Below, in pieces: positions 14,448 to 23,007 of a DNA stretch of 49,219 nt. The notes under the pieces were generated by a model, which had not been told where the DNA came from, did not search any database, and worked only from the letters and a program-made list of their open reading frames with translations. The number at the start of each line of letters is the position of its first letter. Position 1 is the first letter of the stretch. The position numbers and the translations under genes were made by a program. The DNA is from Candidatus Eiseniibacteriota bacterium (GTDB lineage: Bacteria > Eisenbacteria > RBG-16-71-46), in the NCBI GenBank assembly GCA_016178725.1, contig JACOSV010000019.1:1-49219 (forward strand), read 5' to 3'.

Positions 14448-17111
14448 TTAGCGGATGACCGCGACGCGCGTCGTCGCCGAGCGCCCCGCGTGCGTCAGGC
14501 GCACGAGGTAGACGCCGGGCGCGAGCGAGCGGCCCTGGGCGAGCTCGACCTCGGGGGCGCCCGGGCCGGTCAGCGTCTGCTGATCCACGCGGCGGCCGGC
14601 GACGTCGATCAGCTCGAGCGTCGCGGTGCCGGCGTCGGGGAGCGAGCACGCGACCCGCACCGAGCCCGGCGACGGGTTCGCGCCCACCGACCGCACGCCG
14701 AAGGCGAGCGCGAGCGGCACGTCGATCGTCACCTCGCCGCTCAGGATCTCGCCCGAGGGATCGTGGATGCCGATGCGATAGACGTAGCGCGTTCCCGGCG
14801 TCACCGCGCGATCCTCGTACGAGAGCATGCCCGAGCCGTCCGAGGTGACGTCGCCGAGCACCGTCCACGCGTCGGATCCGCCGCGGCGATAGACCGTGCC
14901 GACGACGCCCGCGCCGCCCGATGACGCCCACGTGATCCTCACGCGATCGGGCGTGACGTCGGTCGCGGCGAGCGAGACCTGCACGGCGGTGAACGACAGA
15001 TTCACGGCCGCCATGTAGGCATCCGGGTCGCCGTTCCGGCCGTCGCTCCAGATCGAGTAGACGGCGTTGGTGTTGGCGAACAGCGCCGTGTAGTCGCCCT
15101 GGTTGGGGGCGATGTTCGCGCTGGTCGTGGTCCAGTTCGTGACGGCGCTCGACACCGGCGAGCCGTCGGTCCACGTCGCGCCGCCGTCGGTCGAGCGCGC
15201 GAGGTAGGTCATCGAGGCGCCGCCGCAGATCGGCGCGGACGCGTCGCGCCAGTCGTACCACTGGCAGTACGCGTTGCCATTGGGGGCGACCGCCACCTCG
15301 GGCAGCCAGTCGTCGAGGTGTCCCACGTCGCCGTTGACGCGCACCGGCGTGGTCCATGCCGTGCCGTTGTCCGACGTGGTGACGAAGATGTCGCGATGAT
15401 CGCGCGCGCGCTCGCCGGCGCTGGGCGTGTCGAGCGTGGTGCGGATGCGGTAGCCGCCCGTGCCCGGCGGCTTCAGCGGATCGTTGGTGGTCGAGGCAAC
15501 GCGGAGGTAGTAGGTGCCGGTGGAGGGCAGCGTGAAGACGATCAGCGATTGCGAGATGTTGTCTCCGCCGAAGCCGCTCTCCGAGTAGGCGAGCCGCGTG
15601 CTGCCGTCGCTGCAGAAGAGCCGGAACGAGGCGTCGAGCGTCGTCGTGTAGACCGAATCGAGCTCGCAGATGATGGTTTGGCCCTGCGTCCCGTTGAACT
15701 TCCAGTAGTCGAAATCGTTGGCCGTGCTCATCCCGCCGAACAGGTTCTTGCCCATCGTGAACGCCGTGGCCGTGGCCGGCGTATCGTTCGTCTCGATCTC
15801 GTTCACCGCGTTTCCCGCGATGAGCGACCCGAAGTTGTCGTCGTAGAAGTTGATCGACTCGTTCCACGTGAGATACACGCGCCCGCGATGCGGGCCGGTG
15901 CCGCGGTCCACGGCCATCCCCGGGAACGTGAACCCGGTGCCGCGGTTGAACCCCGGCGCGCCGGAGCCGAAGTTGCTCAAGATCTGCTGCGCGCCGGTGG
16001 CCTCGGCGCCGAACGACGCACCGTTCGTCGTGCTGCGCCGGACGCGCATGTAGTCGTAGATGTCGGTCAGGGGGTTTCCGATCGCGTTCCACGTCGTCCA
16101 CACGTCGCCGGTCGGCCCGACCGCGACGCGCGATCCCTGCACCAGCCCGTTGTCGGTCGTGGAGGAGAGCTTGATCGGCGCCGTCCACGCCCCGACGTTG
16201 TCGGTCGTGTTGCGGCAGAAGTCGATCTCGTCCGACGCAGAGGTGAATTTGGTGAACGTGAGGTAGAGCGTCCCGGAGAGCGAGTCCGCGGCCATCCATT
16301 CCTTGTCGTAGACCACCGTGTTGTCGGACCCGGAGATCACGAGATTGGGCGCGCCCCAGCTGAGGACGCCGCCGCTGAACGCGCCGCGCACGACCGCGAT
16401 GCCGTTCGTGGACCCGGCGACCGGCTCGCACAGCGCCGAGAAGTAGAACTCGCCGGTCTTCTCGTTGACCGCGACCACCGGGTCGCTGACCCACTGGCCG
16501 ATCGTCGCGTTGACCGGCGGGGCGCCGCCGTCGGTCCACGTCACGCCGTTGTCGGTCGAGTAGGCGAATCCCTCCGTGCTCGAGCTGGTGACGAACCCCT
16601 CGCCGTCGTTCCATGCCGCGAGGAGGTTGTTGCCGAACGCGCCGATCGAGACCTCGCACTGGCCGGAGCACGGAGCGCCCGAGCACAGGGCCGTGTCGGT
16701 CGAGCGGTTGTTGGCGATGTGATTGGTCGCGATCGCCGTGGCCGCGGCGGGCGCGGGCGCCGCGGCGGGCGTCTCGATCGTCGCGAATCCGGGAGGATCG
16801 GGGGGCTCGATCGGCGAAGGCCGGCGGCGCTCCCCGCGCGCGTCGTTGCGTGCGCCGGGCGCCGCGTCATGCCCGTCGAACGGCGCCGGCGGACGCCACG
16901 GGGCCGACCGCAACGCCGAGCGCCGCTCCGGCCCGTGCGCGCGCGCTGCGCGCATCTCGGCCATGGCGCCCTCGCGCATCATGCGGATCTGGATCCGCTT
17001 CATCTGCGCGGCGTGCGCCGGGAGCGCGGGCTTCGCGGCCGCGGGCGGCGGCGCGGCGGCGAGGGGGACGAGCGCGAGGAGCGTGACGACGAGACGACGC
17101 ATGGCCACCAT
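14448..17111 (-). CDS. Large secreted BNR/sialidase-like beta-propeller protein with PPC, FN3 and FlgD-like C-terminal domains
   Basis: 887 residues from the ATG at 17111 (GGAAAGGA upstream; an ATG at 17102 is also possible). The open frame continues far upstream, but only in non-coding phase. A signal peptide is followed by a basic/Pro-rich stretch. Then come Asp-box/BNR-type repeats (FAYSTDNGVTWTDGG, YLARSTDGGATWTDG, VTTSDNGTAWTTPV) interrupted by a bacterial pre-peptidase C-terminal (PPC) domain (EIETNDTPATATAF ... FDYWKFNGTQGQ). A fibronectin-III-like segment and a C-terminal FlgD-like/Por-type Ig domain (SVGANPSPGSVRVACSLP ... LAPGVYLVRL) complete it. That last domain usually marks proteins handled by type IX-like secretion in FCB bacteria. 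No sialidase RIP motif was recognised, so enzymatic activity is doubtful. Confidence 0.88.
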   Translation of the reverse strand: MVAMRRLVVTLLALVPLAAAPPPAAAKPALPAHAAQMKRIQIRMMREGAMAEMRAARAHGPERRSALRSAPWRPPAPFDGHDAAPGARNDARGERRRPSPIEPPDPPGFATIETPAAAPAPAAATAIATNHIANNRSTDTALCSGAPCSGQCEVSIGAFGNNLLAAWNDGEGFVTSSSTEGFAYSTDNGVTWTDGGAPPVNATIGQWVSDPVVAVNEKTGEFYFSALCEPVAGSTNGIAVVRGAFSGGVLSWGAPNLVISGSDNTVVYDKEWMAADSLSGTLYLTFTKFTSASDEIDFCRNTTDNVGAWTAPIKLSSTTDNGLVQGSRVAVGPTGDVWTTWNAIGNPLTDIYDYMRVRRSTTNGASFGAEATGAQQILSNFGSGAPGFNRGTGFTFPGMAVDRGTGPHRGRVYLTWNESINFYDDNFGSLIAGNAVNEIETNDTPATATAFTMGKNLFGGMSTANDFDYWKFNGTQGQTIICELDSVYTTTLDASFRLFCSDGSTRLAYSESGFGGDNISQSLIVFTLPSTGTYYLRVASTTNDPLKPPGTGGYRIRTTLDTPSAGERARDHRDIFVTTSDNGTAWTTPVRVNGDVGHLDDWLPEVAVAPNGNAYCQWYDWRDASAPICGGASMTYLARSTDGGATWTDGSPVSSAVTNWTTTSANIAPNQGDYTALFANTNAVYSIWSDGRNGDPDAYMAAVNLSFTAVQVSLAATDVTPDRVRITWASSGGAGVVGTVYRRGGSDAWTVLGDVTSDGSGMLSYEDRAVTPGTRYVYRIGIHDPSGEILSGEVTIDVPLALAFGVRSVGANPSPGSVRVACSLPDAGTATLELIDVAGRRVDQQTLTGPGAPEVELAQGRSLAPGVYLVRLTHAGRSATTRVAVIR

Positions 17112-17170
17112 GGGTCGGAATCCTTTCCGAGGGGTGCGACGGCGGAACGAGCGGCGCGACGAGTCTCGCA

Positions 17171-19123
17171 TCAACGCGCGCCGCGGCCAAGTGCCAAGCG
17201 GCCCAAGTCGGGCGGAAAGTCCATGGCGGACGGGGCCGTCCGGAGCACCCGGTCGCCGGGCGTCCCGGGGCGCCGGCTCGCGGAGGCCGGCGGGAACAGC
17301 GCATCGCGGGCCGGGCCGAGGATCGCGACGCGCAGCTGATCGGCGTCGGGGAGGAGGTCGGGCGCGAGCCAGCCGCGCGCCGCCATCGCCCGTCCGATGA
17401 AGTGCATCTGGGCGCGGGCGAAGGGGCGCAGCGCCCCGTCGCGGTCGAACCGGTAGCGCCACTTGCCGGGCGCCGGGACCACGGTGGCGAGGAACAGCGC
17501 CTCGTCCACGGTGACGTGGCCGGCGCCGTGGCCGAAGTAGTACCCGCACGCCTCGTCGGCCCCGTGGACGTCCGGGCCCCATTCGATGATGTTGAGGTAG
17601 ATCTCGAGCATGCGCTCCTTCGTGAGCGTGGTCAGGTGCTCGAGGATCCACGCGAGCGCCACCTCCTGCCCTTTGCGTGCCAGCGTGCGGCGGTGGCCGA
17701 GGTAGAGGTTGCGCACCAGCTGCATCGTGATCGTTCCGGCGCCGCGGCGGAACGCCCCCGCCTTGACGTCGTCGGCGATCGCACCGCGCACGGCCTCGAG
17801 GTTGAAGCCGCGGTGGCGGAAGAATCCGCCGTCCTCGTTGGCGAGCAGGGCGCGGACCAGAAGCGTGTCGATCGCGTCCATGGGCAGGAAGTGCGGATTG
17901 GCGGGCGACAGGTCGCGCTCGACGATGCGGTCGTGCGGCAGGTGGATGCGCGCGACGAACGGCCGGTCGAGCGTCTCGATCGGCAGGCGATTTCGCGCGC
18001 GGTCGATCGTGAGACCGTGCGGCGTGACGTCGGCGTCGAACGCCACCGAGTCCGGCCGCGCGACGTCGAGATCGAGGCGCACGCTCCACGCGTACCAGCC
18101 CGCGATCGCCAGGTCGGCGAGCGGACCGAGCACCGTGCGCGGCAGGCTCGCCTGCCACGCGCGCGCGGTGAGGCTGTCGGCGTCGAGCGCGAGGCGGAAG
18201 CGGGGGCCGCGCGCATCCGCCTCGCCCGCGAGCGCGAACGCCAGCGATCCGATCGTGAGCCGTGTCGGCTCGACCAGCATGGCGCGGCCCGCGCGGCGGT
18301 TCTGGCGCAGCGTGCCCGCGATCGCGACGCGCAGCGTCTCGGGCGCGGCGTCCGAGTCGCCGAATGCGAACCGCGCGGTTGCGGACAGCCGGTCGTCGCG
18401 CCCGTAGTCGAGCGCGAGTGCGAACCGCACGCGTTGCGCCGTGGCGAGTGCTCCGGTCGCCGCGATCCGCACGCCGGCGCGATCGTGGGCCACCGAAAAC
18501 CGCTCGACCTCGAGCCGTGCCGCCGGCGCGGACGCCGCGGCGTCTTCGTCGTCGTCGCCCGCCGCGCCCACGGTGAGGTCGCGGAGGGTGATCGCGGGCA
18601 GGCTGCGCGCCGGCGACGCGAGCAGCCGCGCCAGCGCGCGCGCCGCCTCCCGCACGCGTTCGGCCCGCGCCGGATCGTCGCCGCGCGCGTGCGTGCGTGC
18701 GTCGTCCAAGAGCAGCGTGTCGGGATCGGCGCCGCGGCGCGCGGCGAGCGTGACCGCGACGCCGGCGAGTTCCACGCGCGCGAGCCGCGGCGCGAAACGC
18801 AAGAGCGACCACGGATCGAGCCGCGCCGCAACCGAGTCGGCGCGCACCAGCACGACGCCGTCCGAGCGCCGCGTGAGCGTGAGCCCCGCGAACCGCGCGT
18901 CGAGCGGGAGCGCGACGCCGAGCGACGTCCAGCCGAGATCGAGGCCGCGCGCGGCGGCCATCGCACGCGCGCGGCCCGCGATCAGCGCCCGCACCGGCCC
19001 GCCGGCCAGCACCGCGATCAGCGCGATCGCGGCGATCAGCACGGCGGCGATCCACACGCCCGGCAGGGGCACGCGTCGCGGCGGGCGGAAACGCGCGGCG
19101 GAGGGTGGGTCGGTCGTCGGCAT
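17171..19123 (-). CDS. AsmA-like / GT51 peptidoglycan glycosyltransferase fusion
   Basis: 650 residues: one N-terminal TM helix (about 24-42), roughly 370 residues resembling the beta-rich AsmA/TamB-type periplasmic domain, then a GT51 transglycosylase domain near residues 415-590. GT51 motifs seen are NEDGGFFRHRGF (catalytic Glu), GAGTITMQLVRN, RKGQEVALA (second Glu), KERMLEIYLNIIEWG, and the end of the domain at VDEALFLATVVPAPG. The usual GGSTITQQ is altered to GAGTITMQ. No transpeptidase domain follows, so it is monofunctional for polymerising lipid II. It is likely in an operon: 15 bases after the PP2C phosphatase and 59 before the BNR protein. Confidence 0.85.
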   Translation of the reverse strand: MPTTDPPSAARFRPPRRVPLPGVWIAAVLIAAIALIAVLAGGPVRALIAGRARAMAAARGLDLGWTSLGVALPLDARFAGLTLTRRSDGVVLVRADSVAARLDPWSLLRFAPRLARVELAGVAVTLAARRGADPDTLLLDDARTHARGDDPARAERVREAARALARLLASPARSLPAITLRDLTVGAAGDDDEDAAASAPAARLEVERFSVAHDRAGVRIAATGALATAQRVRFALALDYGRDDRLSATARFAFGDSDAAPETLRVAIAGTLRQNRRAGRAMLVEPTRLTIGSLAFALAGEADARGPRFRLALDADSLTARAWQASLPRTVLGPLADLAIAGWYAWSVRLDLDVARPDSVAFDADVTPHGLTIDRARNRLPIETLDRPFVARIHLPHDRIVERDLSPANPHFLPMDAIDTLLVRALLANEDGGFFRHRGFNLEAVRGAIADDVKAGAFRRGAGTITMQLVRNLYLGHRRTLARKGQEVALAWILEHLTTLTKERMLEIYLNIIEWGPDVHGADEACGYYFGHGAGHVTVDEALFLATVVPAPGKWRYRFDRDGALRPFARAQMHFIGRAMAARGWLAPDLLPDADQLRVAILGPARDALFPPASASRRPGTPGDRVLRTAPSAMDFPPDLGRLALGRGAR

Positions 19124-19138
19124 CGGCGAAGCGGCCGG

Positions 19139-20776
19139 TCAGCCTGCGGCGGGCGCGCGCCGGAGCAGCAGCAGCGTGATGTCGTCGGTGCGCGGATCCT
19201 CGCCGAGGAACTCGTCCACCGTCGCGAGGATCCGCTGGCGCGTCGCGGCGAGATCGCCGCCGTCCGCGCACGCGGCGATCACCTCGGCGTGCAGGCGCTC
19301 GTCGCCGAACAGCTCCTCGCCGCGCTGCGCCTCGGGGATGCCGTCCGTGTAGATCGCCAGCGTCTCGCCCGGTGCGAGCGTCGCCGACTGCACGGAGTAC
19401 GGGAATTCCGGCATGACGCCGAACGGCACGCCGTTGCTCGCGAGCTCGCGCAGGCGTCCCTCGGCCACTGCGAGCCCCGCTGGATGGCCCGCGTTCACGT
19501 ACGTCAGTGCGCCGGTCGCGGGATCGAGCGTCGCGACGAAGCCGGTGACGAAGCGCTTGCGGTCGGTGGTCTGGTGGAGCATCGCGCCCAGCCGCCGCGC
19601 GAGCTCGGCCGGATCCGTGCACGCGTCGTAGAGCACGCGCGCCGAAGCGAGGAACGACGACATCAGCAGCGCCGCGCCGATCCCCTTGCCGGTCACGTCG
19701 CCGACCAGCAGCACCAGCGTGCCGTCGCGGCGCGTGTACAGATCGTAGAGGTCGCCGCCCACCTCGTGGCAGGTCTCGAGGTACGCGTCGATCTGGTAGC
19801 CCGCCACCTCCGGCGGCGCGCCGGGCAGCAGCCCGCGCTGGATGTGCGTCGCGGTTTCCAGCTCGCCGGCGATGCGCATGCGCTCGCGCTCGGCCTCGAG
19901 CAGACGCGCGTTGGTGATCTTCACCGCCGCCATGTTGCCGAGCAGCGTCAGCAGCTCGAGACGATCCTCGTCGAACGACGAGCGTGGATCGTGGCTGTCC
20001 ACGTAGATCAGCCCCAGCACCTTCTCGTTGTCGAAGAGCGGCACCGCCATCGCGGCGTGCACGGACTGCGCGACGATGCTGTGCTGCGCCTGGAAGCGCG
20101 GATCGGCGGCGGTGTCGCGGGTCAGCACCGACGTGCACTCGCGCAGCACCGTGCCCATGATCGAGCGCGAGAGCACGAGCGGCCGGTCGGCGCGGCCCGC
20201 CGTCGTGCGCGCCGCGACCTGCACCGGCTCGCCGCCGTCGCCCGGGTCGAGCAGGATCACGTAGCGCGAGGCGGGCACGGCCTTGGCGACGAACGTCAGC
20301 AGCTCGTCGCAGGTCTCCTTGAGCGGTCGCGGCAGGACCAGCAACCGGCCGGCCTCGGCGAGCAGGTGCACGAGCTCGGTCGAGTCGCGTCCCGAGCGCG
20401 TGCGCTGCTCGAGGATGTGCTCGGCCTTGAGTCGCAACGTCGTGCCGGTGATCGACTGCTCCTCGAGCTTGAGCCGCAGCCGCGGCTCCTCGCCGGTGAT
20501 GCGCAGGACGACGTGGCCGATCTCGACGCGGTCGCCGGCCTCCAGCAGGATCGGGTCGCGCGCCTCGCGGCCGTTGACGCGCGTGCCGTTGCGGCTGCCG
20601 AGGTCGCGGATGTAGTACTGGCCGGCCCGGAACGTGATCTCGGCGTGGTCCTTGGAGACCGTGCCGTCGGGGATGTGGACGGGATGCCGCGAGGAGCGGC
20701 CGACCGCGAGCACCGGCCCGTCGAGCGGCCAGGTGCGCGGCCGATCGCCGACCATACCGGAGAGGAAGAGGGCCAC
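19139..20776 (-). CDS. FHA-GAF-SpoIIE/RsbU-type PP2C serine phosphatase
   Basis: 545 residues. An N-terminal FHA domain (VGRSSRHPVHIPDGTVSKDHAEI ... DLGSRNGTRVNG, about residues 25-95) binds phospho-Thr. A GAF domain (about 130-290) is followed by a coiled linker (ERERMRIAGELETATHIQRGLLP) and a PP2C-type SpoIIE domain. Its metal motifs are EVGGDLYDLY, LLVGDVTGKGIGAALLMS, YVNAGHPAG, LAIYTDGIPEAQ and RTDDITLLLLR. Proteins of this design dephosphorylate anti-anti-sigma factors in partner-switching cascades; no SpoIIAA/AB-type partner is nearby. It sits directly upstream of the GT51 gene, so it could be tied to envelope stress control. Confidence 0.93.
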   Translation of the reverse strand: MALFLSGMVGDRPRTWPLDGPVLAVGRSSRHPVHIPDGTVSKDHAEITFRAGQYYIRDLGSRNGTRVNGREARDPILLEAGDRVEIGHVVLRITGEEPRLRLKLEEQSITGTTLRLKAEHILEQRTRSGRDSTELVHLLAEAGRLLVLPRPLKETCDELLTFVAKAVPASRYVILLDPGDGGEPVQVAARTTAGRADRPLVLSRSIMGTVLRECTSVLTRDTAADPRFQAQHSIVAQSVHAAMAVPLFDNEKVLGLIYVDSHDPRSSFDEDRLELLTLLGNMAAVKITNARLLEAERERMRIAGELETATHIQRGLLPGAPPEVAGYQIDAYLETCHEVGGDLYDLYTRRDGTLVLLVGDVTGKGIGAALLMSSFLASARVLYDACTDPAELARRLGAMLHQTTDRKRFVTGFVATLDPATGALTYVNAGHPAGLAVAEGRLRELASNGVPFGVMPEFPYSVQSATLAPGETLAIYTDGIPEAQRGEELFGDERLHAEVIAACADGGDLAATRQRILATVDEFLGEDPRTDDITLLLLRRAPAAG

Positions 20777-20900
20777 CGATCCTCCTTGGGCGTGCGCCGC
20801 GTGACCATTTGGATCGCGGCGCCGTGCGAACCGTCCGGGCGCGCTGCGCCGGATCGGCCGGCGACTCTAGCACAGGCGCGCGCGGCGTCAGGGCCGCGCG

Positions 20901-21923
20901 TCACGCGATCGGCGCGTGCTCGGCGTCCCGCCACTCGCGATAGAGCGCCTCGGCATCGGCGACGAAGGACGCGTGCGCCGGCCGCCAGCCGAGGGCGCGG
21001 CGCACGCGCGCCGACGTGAAGCGCTGATCCATGAGCATCGCCGCGTGCGTCTCGCGGTCGGCGCCGGGAATCGTCTCGCGGCCGCTCGCCGCGGCGCGCG
21101 CGCCGGTCGCGCGCGCGGCCGCCTCGGCCATCTCGCGCACCGTCGCGCGCCCGTCGTCCACGAGCAGGTAGCGCTCGCCGCCGGCGCCGCGATCCAAACC
21201 GGTCACGCGGCGCCCGTGTTCGAGGGCGAGCCGGTAGGCCTCGGCGACGTCGTCGCGGTGCACCGCGCTCCAGTGCTGTCCGCCGTCGCCGGGATAGACG
21301 AACGATCCGCCGCGCGCGGCGTCGGCGAACCATGCGCCGAACGTGCCGCGCCGTCCGCCGTAGACCATCCCCGGGCGGAACACGGCCGCGTGGACTTCGT
21401 GCTCGGCGAGGTCGAGCGCCATGTGCTCGTGCGCCGGCCGCCAGCGCACCACATCGGGCGCCGCGAGCGGCGTGGTCTCGTCGGCGATCGTGCCGCCGGT
21501 GTCGCCGTGCACCCACACGCCGCTCGTGTAGAGGACGTGGCGCACGCGCCCGTCGAGCGCGGCGACGCGGAGCACGTCGAGCAGCGCGCGCTCGGCCGCG
21601 GCGCGGTCGCCGGGCGGGATCGCCGCGTGCACGACCGCGTCGCAGTTGCGGAGCGGCACGAGCAGGGCCGCCGCGTCGGCGAGATCACCGCGGTGCGGGC
21701 GGACGCCGATCGCTTCCAGCGCGCGCGCCCGCTCGTCGCTGCGCGCGAGCCCGGTCACGTCGTGCCCGGCGCTCGCGAGGCGCGCCGCGATCGCGCCGCC
21801 CACGTAGCCGGTCGCGCCGGTGACGAACACGCGCAGCGGACCGCGCGGCCGCTCGTGCTCGGCCGCCGGGTCCGCGGCGGGCGCGGGATCGCCGCGCCGG
21901 CCTCGGACCTTGCGATCAGACAC
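20901..21923 (-). CDS. NAD(P)-dependent epimerase/dehydratase (extended SDR)
   Basis: About 340 residues from a GTG at 21923 that overlaps the queD stop by 8 bases. An alternative start nearer the Rossmann fold is possible because the first 30 residues are not conserved. The dinucleotide-binding motif is VFVTGATGYVGGAIAARL. An HAAIPPGD stretch and LYTSGVWVHGD take the place of the usual catalytic Ser region. The usual YxxxK is not obvious: the segment around RPAHEHMALDLAEHEV lacks Tyr. It may therefore be an atypical SDR acting on a nucleotide sugar or small carbonyl. Its place at the end of the queECD run could reflect a role with queuosine precursors or mere operon hitch-hiking. Confidence 0.8.
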   Translation of the reverse strand: MSDRKVRGRRGDPAPAADPAAEHERPRGPLRVFVTGATGYVGGAIAARLASAGHDVTGLARSDERARALEAIGVRPHRGDLADAAALLVPLRNCDAVVHAAIPPGDRAAAERALLDVLRVAALDGRVRHVLYTSGVWVHGDTGGTIADETTPLAAPDVVRWRPAHEHMALDLAEHEVHAAVFRPGMVYGGRRGTFGAWFADAARGGSFVYPGDGGQHWSAVHRDDVAEAYRLALEHGRRVTGLDRGAGGERYLLVDDGRATVREMAEAAARATGARAAASGRETIPGADRETHAAMLMDQRFTSARVRRALGWRPAHASFVADAEALYREWRDAEHAPIA

Positions 21924-22281
21924 CGCGGTAGGTGCAGCGCGCGGTGCAGGTCTCGTGCACGGTGATCGCGAGGAGCCCCGGGAGCTCGGGTGCGAGCCGC
22001 GCCCACAGCCACGCACACAGGTTCTCGGAGGTCGGGTTCTCGAGGCCGGGGACGTCGTTCAGCGTGCGATGGTCGAGCTCGCCGAGCAGCAGCGGCTCGA
22101 CCACGCGCGTGACCTCCGCGAAGTCCACGAGCCAGCCCATGCGCGCGTCCACGTCGCCGGCGATCGTGACCTCGACCAGGAACGAGTGGCTGTGCATGCG
22201 CGCGCACTTGTGGTCGGGGGGCACCATCGGTAGCCGGTGCGCGGCCTCGAAGCGGTAGTCGCGGGAAAGCTCGACGCGCAC
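21916..22281 (-). CDS. queD: 6-carboxy-5,6,7,8-tetrahydropterin synthase
   Basis: 121 residues from a GTG at 22281, two bases after the queC stop. It converts dihydroneopterin triphosphate to 6-carboxytetrahydropterin, the second step to 7-deazaguanine/queuosine. Zinc and catalytic residues are in place: FEAAHRL (H15), C26 in HKCARMHSHSF and the H30/H32 pair (HSH instead of the usual HGH). Further conserved segments are GWLVDFAEV, LDHRTLND and NPTSENLCAWLW, with the Glu near the end in VHETCTARCTYRG. The minus-strand frame is open upstream, but those residues are out of the family. Confidence 0.93.
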   Translation of the reverse strand: MRVELSRDYRFEAAHRLPMVPPDHKCARMHSHSFLVEVTIAGDVDARMGWLVDFAEVTRVVEPLLLGELDHRTLNDVPGLENPTSENLCAWLWARLAPELPGLLAITVHETCTARCTYRGV

Positions 22282-22283
22282 GG

Positions 22284-22997
22284 TCAGGCCTGACTCCCGT
22301 GGGCGAGCGCGCCGGCGTAGCGCGTCGGATCGGGCACGCCCGCCTCGCGGAATCCCTTCGCCCGCAGCCGGCACGCGTCGCAGCGCGCGCACGCCGCGCC
22401 GTCCACGGCCGGGTCGTAGCACGAATGGGTGAGCGCGAAGTCCACGCCGAGCGACACGCCGGGCCGCACGATCCCCGCCTTGTCGAGCGCCATGAGCGGC
22501 GTGTGGATGCTGAACCGTCCGCCCTCGGCGCCGGCGCGAGTGCCCGTCTTCGCCACCGCCTCGAACGCGCGGATGAACTCCGGCCGGCAGTCGGGATAGC
22601 CGGAGTAGTCGAGCGCGTTCATCCCGGCGACGAGGTCCATGGCGCCGATCGTCTCGGCCCACCCGAGCGCGATCGCGAGGAAGAGCGTGTTGCGCGCGGG
22701 CACGTAGGTGTCGGGGATGCCGGCGCCGATCGCCGCCTCGTCGCGGTCCTTGGGCACCGGGAGGTCGGCGGTCAGCGCTGATCCGCCGATCGCGCGCAAG
22801 TCCACCGTGACGAGCTTGAGTTCGGCCACGCCGAGCGCCGCGCTCACGCGCCGCGCCGACTCGAGCTCGAAGCGATGCCGCTGGCCGTAGTCCACCGCCA
22901 GCGCGTGGCAGCGGAATCCGTGCGCGCGCGCCCACGCGAGCGCCGTCGCCGAATCCATGCCGCCCGAGAGCAGCACCACCGCCTCGCGATGCGTCAC
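22284..22997 (-). CDS. queC: 7-cyano-7-deazaguanine synthase
   Basis: 237 residues from a GTG at 22997 with GGAGG just upstream. It is an ATP-dependent enzyme converting 7-carboxy-7-deazaguanine to preQ0 with ammonia. It has the PPi-loop SGGMDSATAL, DYGQRHRFEL, VPARNTLFL, the family motif ALDYSGYPDCRPEFI and a C-terminal zinc site (HSCYDP ... CARCDACRLR). It sits 10 bases after queE and 2 before queD. Confidence 0.96.
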   Translation of the reverse strand: MTHREAVVLLSGGMDSATALAWARAHGFRCHALAVDYGQRHRFELESARRVSAALGVAELKLVTVDLRAIGGSALTADLPVPKDRDEAAIGAGIPDTYVPARNTLFLAIALGWAETIGAMDLVAGMNALDYSGYPDCRPEFIRAFEAVAKTGTRAGAEGGRFSIHTPLMALDKAGIVRPGVSLGVDFALTHSCYDPAVDGAACARCDACRLRAKGFREAGVPDPTRYAGALAHGSQA

Positions 22998-23007
22998 AGG
23001 CCTCCGA

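Noticed and set aside
17112-20873. Continuous minus-strand frame that would extend the BNR protein to more than 2,100 residues
   Set aside because: Two well-recognised genes (GT51 and PP2C phosphatase) occupy the same DNA in other frames. The extension is Arg/Pro-rich and motif-free, and the signal peptide with ribosome site is at 17111.
17402-21019. Plus-strand open frame of about 1,200 codons antisense to the GT51, phosphatase and epimerase genes
   Set aside because: The composition (Arg, Ala, His, Asp, Glu) is what a GC-rich gene gives when read antisense; no domain and no start signal.
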